In this document: positions 33,461-33,698 of the stretch, in pieces
Position numbering within the stretch: position 1 is the first letter of the stretch
How the letters are laid out: every line of letters starts with the position of its first letter
Assembly: GCF_020595055.1 (NCBI RefSeq)
Contig: NZ_JAJDOO010000041.1
Location: 1-33,698 of the forward strand
DNA from: Desulfosporosinus shakirovi
GTDB lineage: Bacteria; Bacillota; Desulfitobacteriia; Desulfitobacteriales; Desulfitobacteriaceae
Reading direction: 5' to 3'
DNA length: 33,698 bases
Translations under genes and position numbers: made by a program
The notes under the pieces: generated by a model
What the model was told of the DNA's origin: nothing
Database searches by the model: none
The model's input: the letters and a program-made list of their open reading frames with translations, nothing else

Positions 33461-33698
33461 GGCGATACGAAAGCCACGATAGTGTCCTGTGGACAGTATC
33501 GCCGAGCCACCCGCCCCAAAGAAACACTTCGTGGCGAAGGGGAGCCTTTCGCCACACGGCGACTTGTAACGCACACTCTTGCATGTGACGAAAGTCGGGC
33601 GAGACTTTCGCCACATTGCGACTCGTGACGCAAACTCCAGCAATGTGGATCCCGAACGGGTGGAACCCAGGACCCAAGTATCTTAAGTTACAGTATAA
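33461..33698. repeat. palindromic repeat, copy 2, with internal duplication
   Basis: It opens with GGCGATAC (33461-33468) that pairs with GTATCGCC (33496-33503). Two half-units follow, each beginning TTTCGCCACA (33547 and 33606), so the ~60-bp core is duplicated in tandem. In the second half-unit CCACATTGC (33611-33619) pairs perfectly with GCAATGTGG (33640-33648). It ends TTACAGTATAA at the window edge, matching the end of copy 1. Overlapping minus-strand frames here are chance readings of the repeat. Confidence 0.7.

Noticed and set aside
33399-33677. Three overlapping minus-strand frames at the right end
   Set aside because: They read through palindromic repeats in all frames and resemble one another only because the DNA is repeated.
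33281-33698. CRISPR array or integron attC sites
   Set aside because: Repeats are too few, unequal in spacing and diverged, with no spacers. The GTTRRRY/RYYYAAC ends and an integrase gene are missing.

Overview
The window comes from an endospore-forming anaerobe of the Firmicutes, most likely a Desulfosporosinus/Desulfitobacterium-type member of the Peptococcaceae. The reasons are an alpha/beta-type small acid-soluble spore protein, a SpoIID/LytB-domain protein, a BofC C-terminal-like protein, YjcZ-like glycine-rich micro-proteins, the tgt/yajC/secDF and yebC/ruvCAB housekeeping order, strong AGGAGG-type ribosome binding sites, and a membrane-bound uptake [NiFe] hydrogenase. The genus is an inference from gene content; no rRNA gene is present to prove it.

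Layout. (1) 134-1060, minus: six tandem genes for 30-47-residue glycine-rich single-helix peptides of two alternating types. They look like three copies of a ~320-bp two-gene module. (2) 1223-6491, minus: lipoprotein polysaccharide deacetylase, secF, secD, an HD-domain protein, an EcsC-family protein and yajC. (3) 6683-15637, minus: tgt, queA, a SpoIID/LytB protein, ruvB, ruvA, ruvC, a BofC-like protein, yebC and a cysteine synthase. A decayed thiolase 3' end lies between ruvA and ruvB. A dispersed-repeat-like segment lies between yebC and cysK. (4) 16050-26396: the hydrogenase locus. Divergent from one ~400-bp intergenic region run hypF-hypC-hypD-hypE-DUF3842 (minus) and small subunit-large subunit-cytochrome b-maturation protease (plus). 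hypA-hypB (minus) converge on the far side. All six hyp genes, the structural genes, the membrane electron acceptor and the dedicated endopeptidase are present, so the locus looks self-sufficient for H2 uptake coupled to the quinone pool. (5) 26918-29439: the spore protein, a LarA-family nickel racemase and a soluble chemotaxis-type receptor with a diacid-recognition sensor. (6) 29720-33698: a gene graveyard. It holds a beta-carbonic anhydrase-like gene, a MoaB/CinA-like gene and a DUF3102 gene, each broken by single-base indels and/or nonsense codons, a glutathione peroxidase fragment, and two copies of a palindromic repeat. Within it lies one intact IclR-family regulator, with a perfect 9-bp inverted repeat between it and the broken gene it probably controlled.

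The broken genes were recognised by reading through frames: protein similarity continues across a frameshift in a second frame. Several lesions are in A/C/T homopolymers, so either real decay or assembly indels could explain them; nonsense codons and truncated fragments in the same stretch favour real decay. Translational coupling through TAATG (stop and start sharing one base) recurs at secD/secF, hypF/hypC, hypA/hypB and the hydrogenase subunits.
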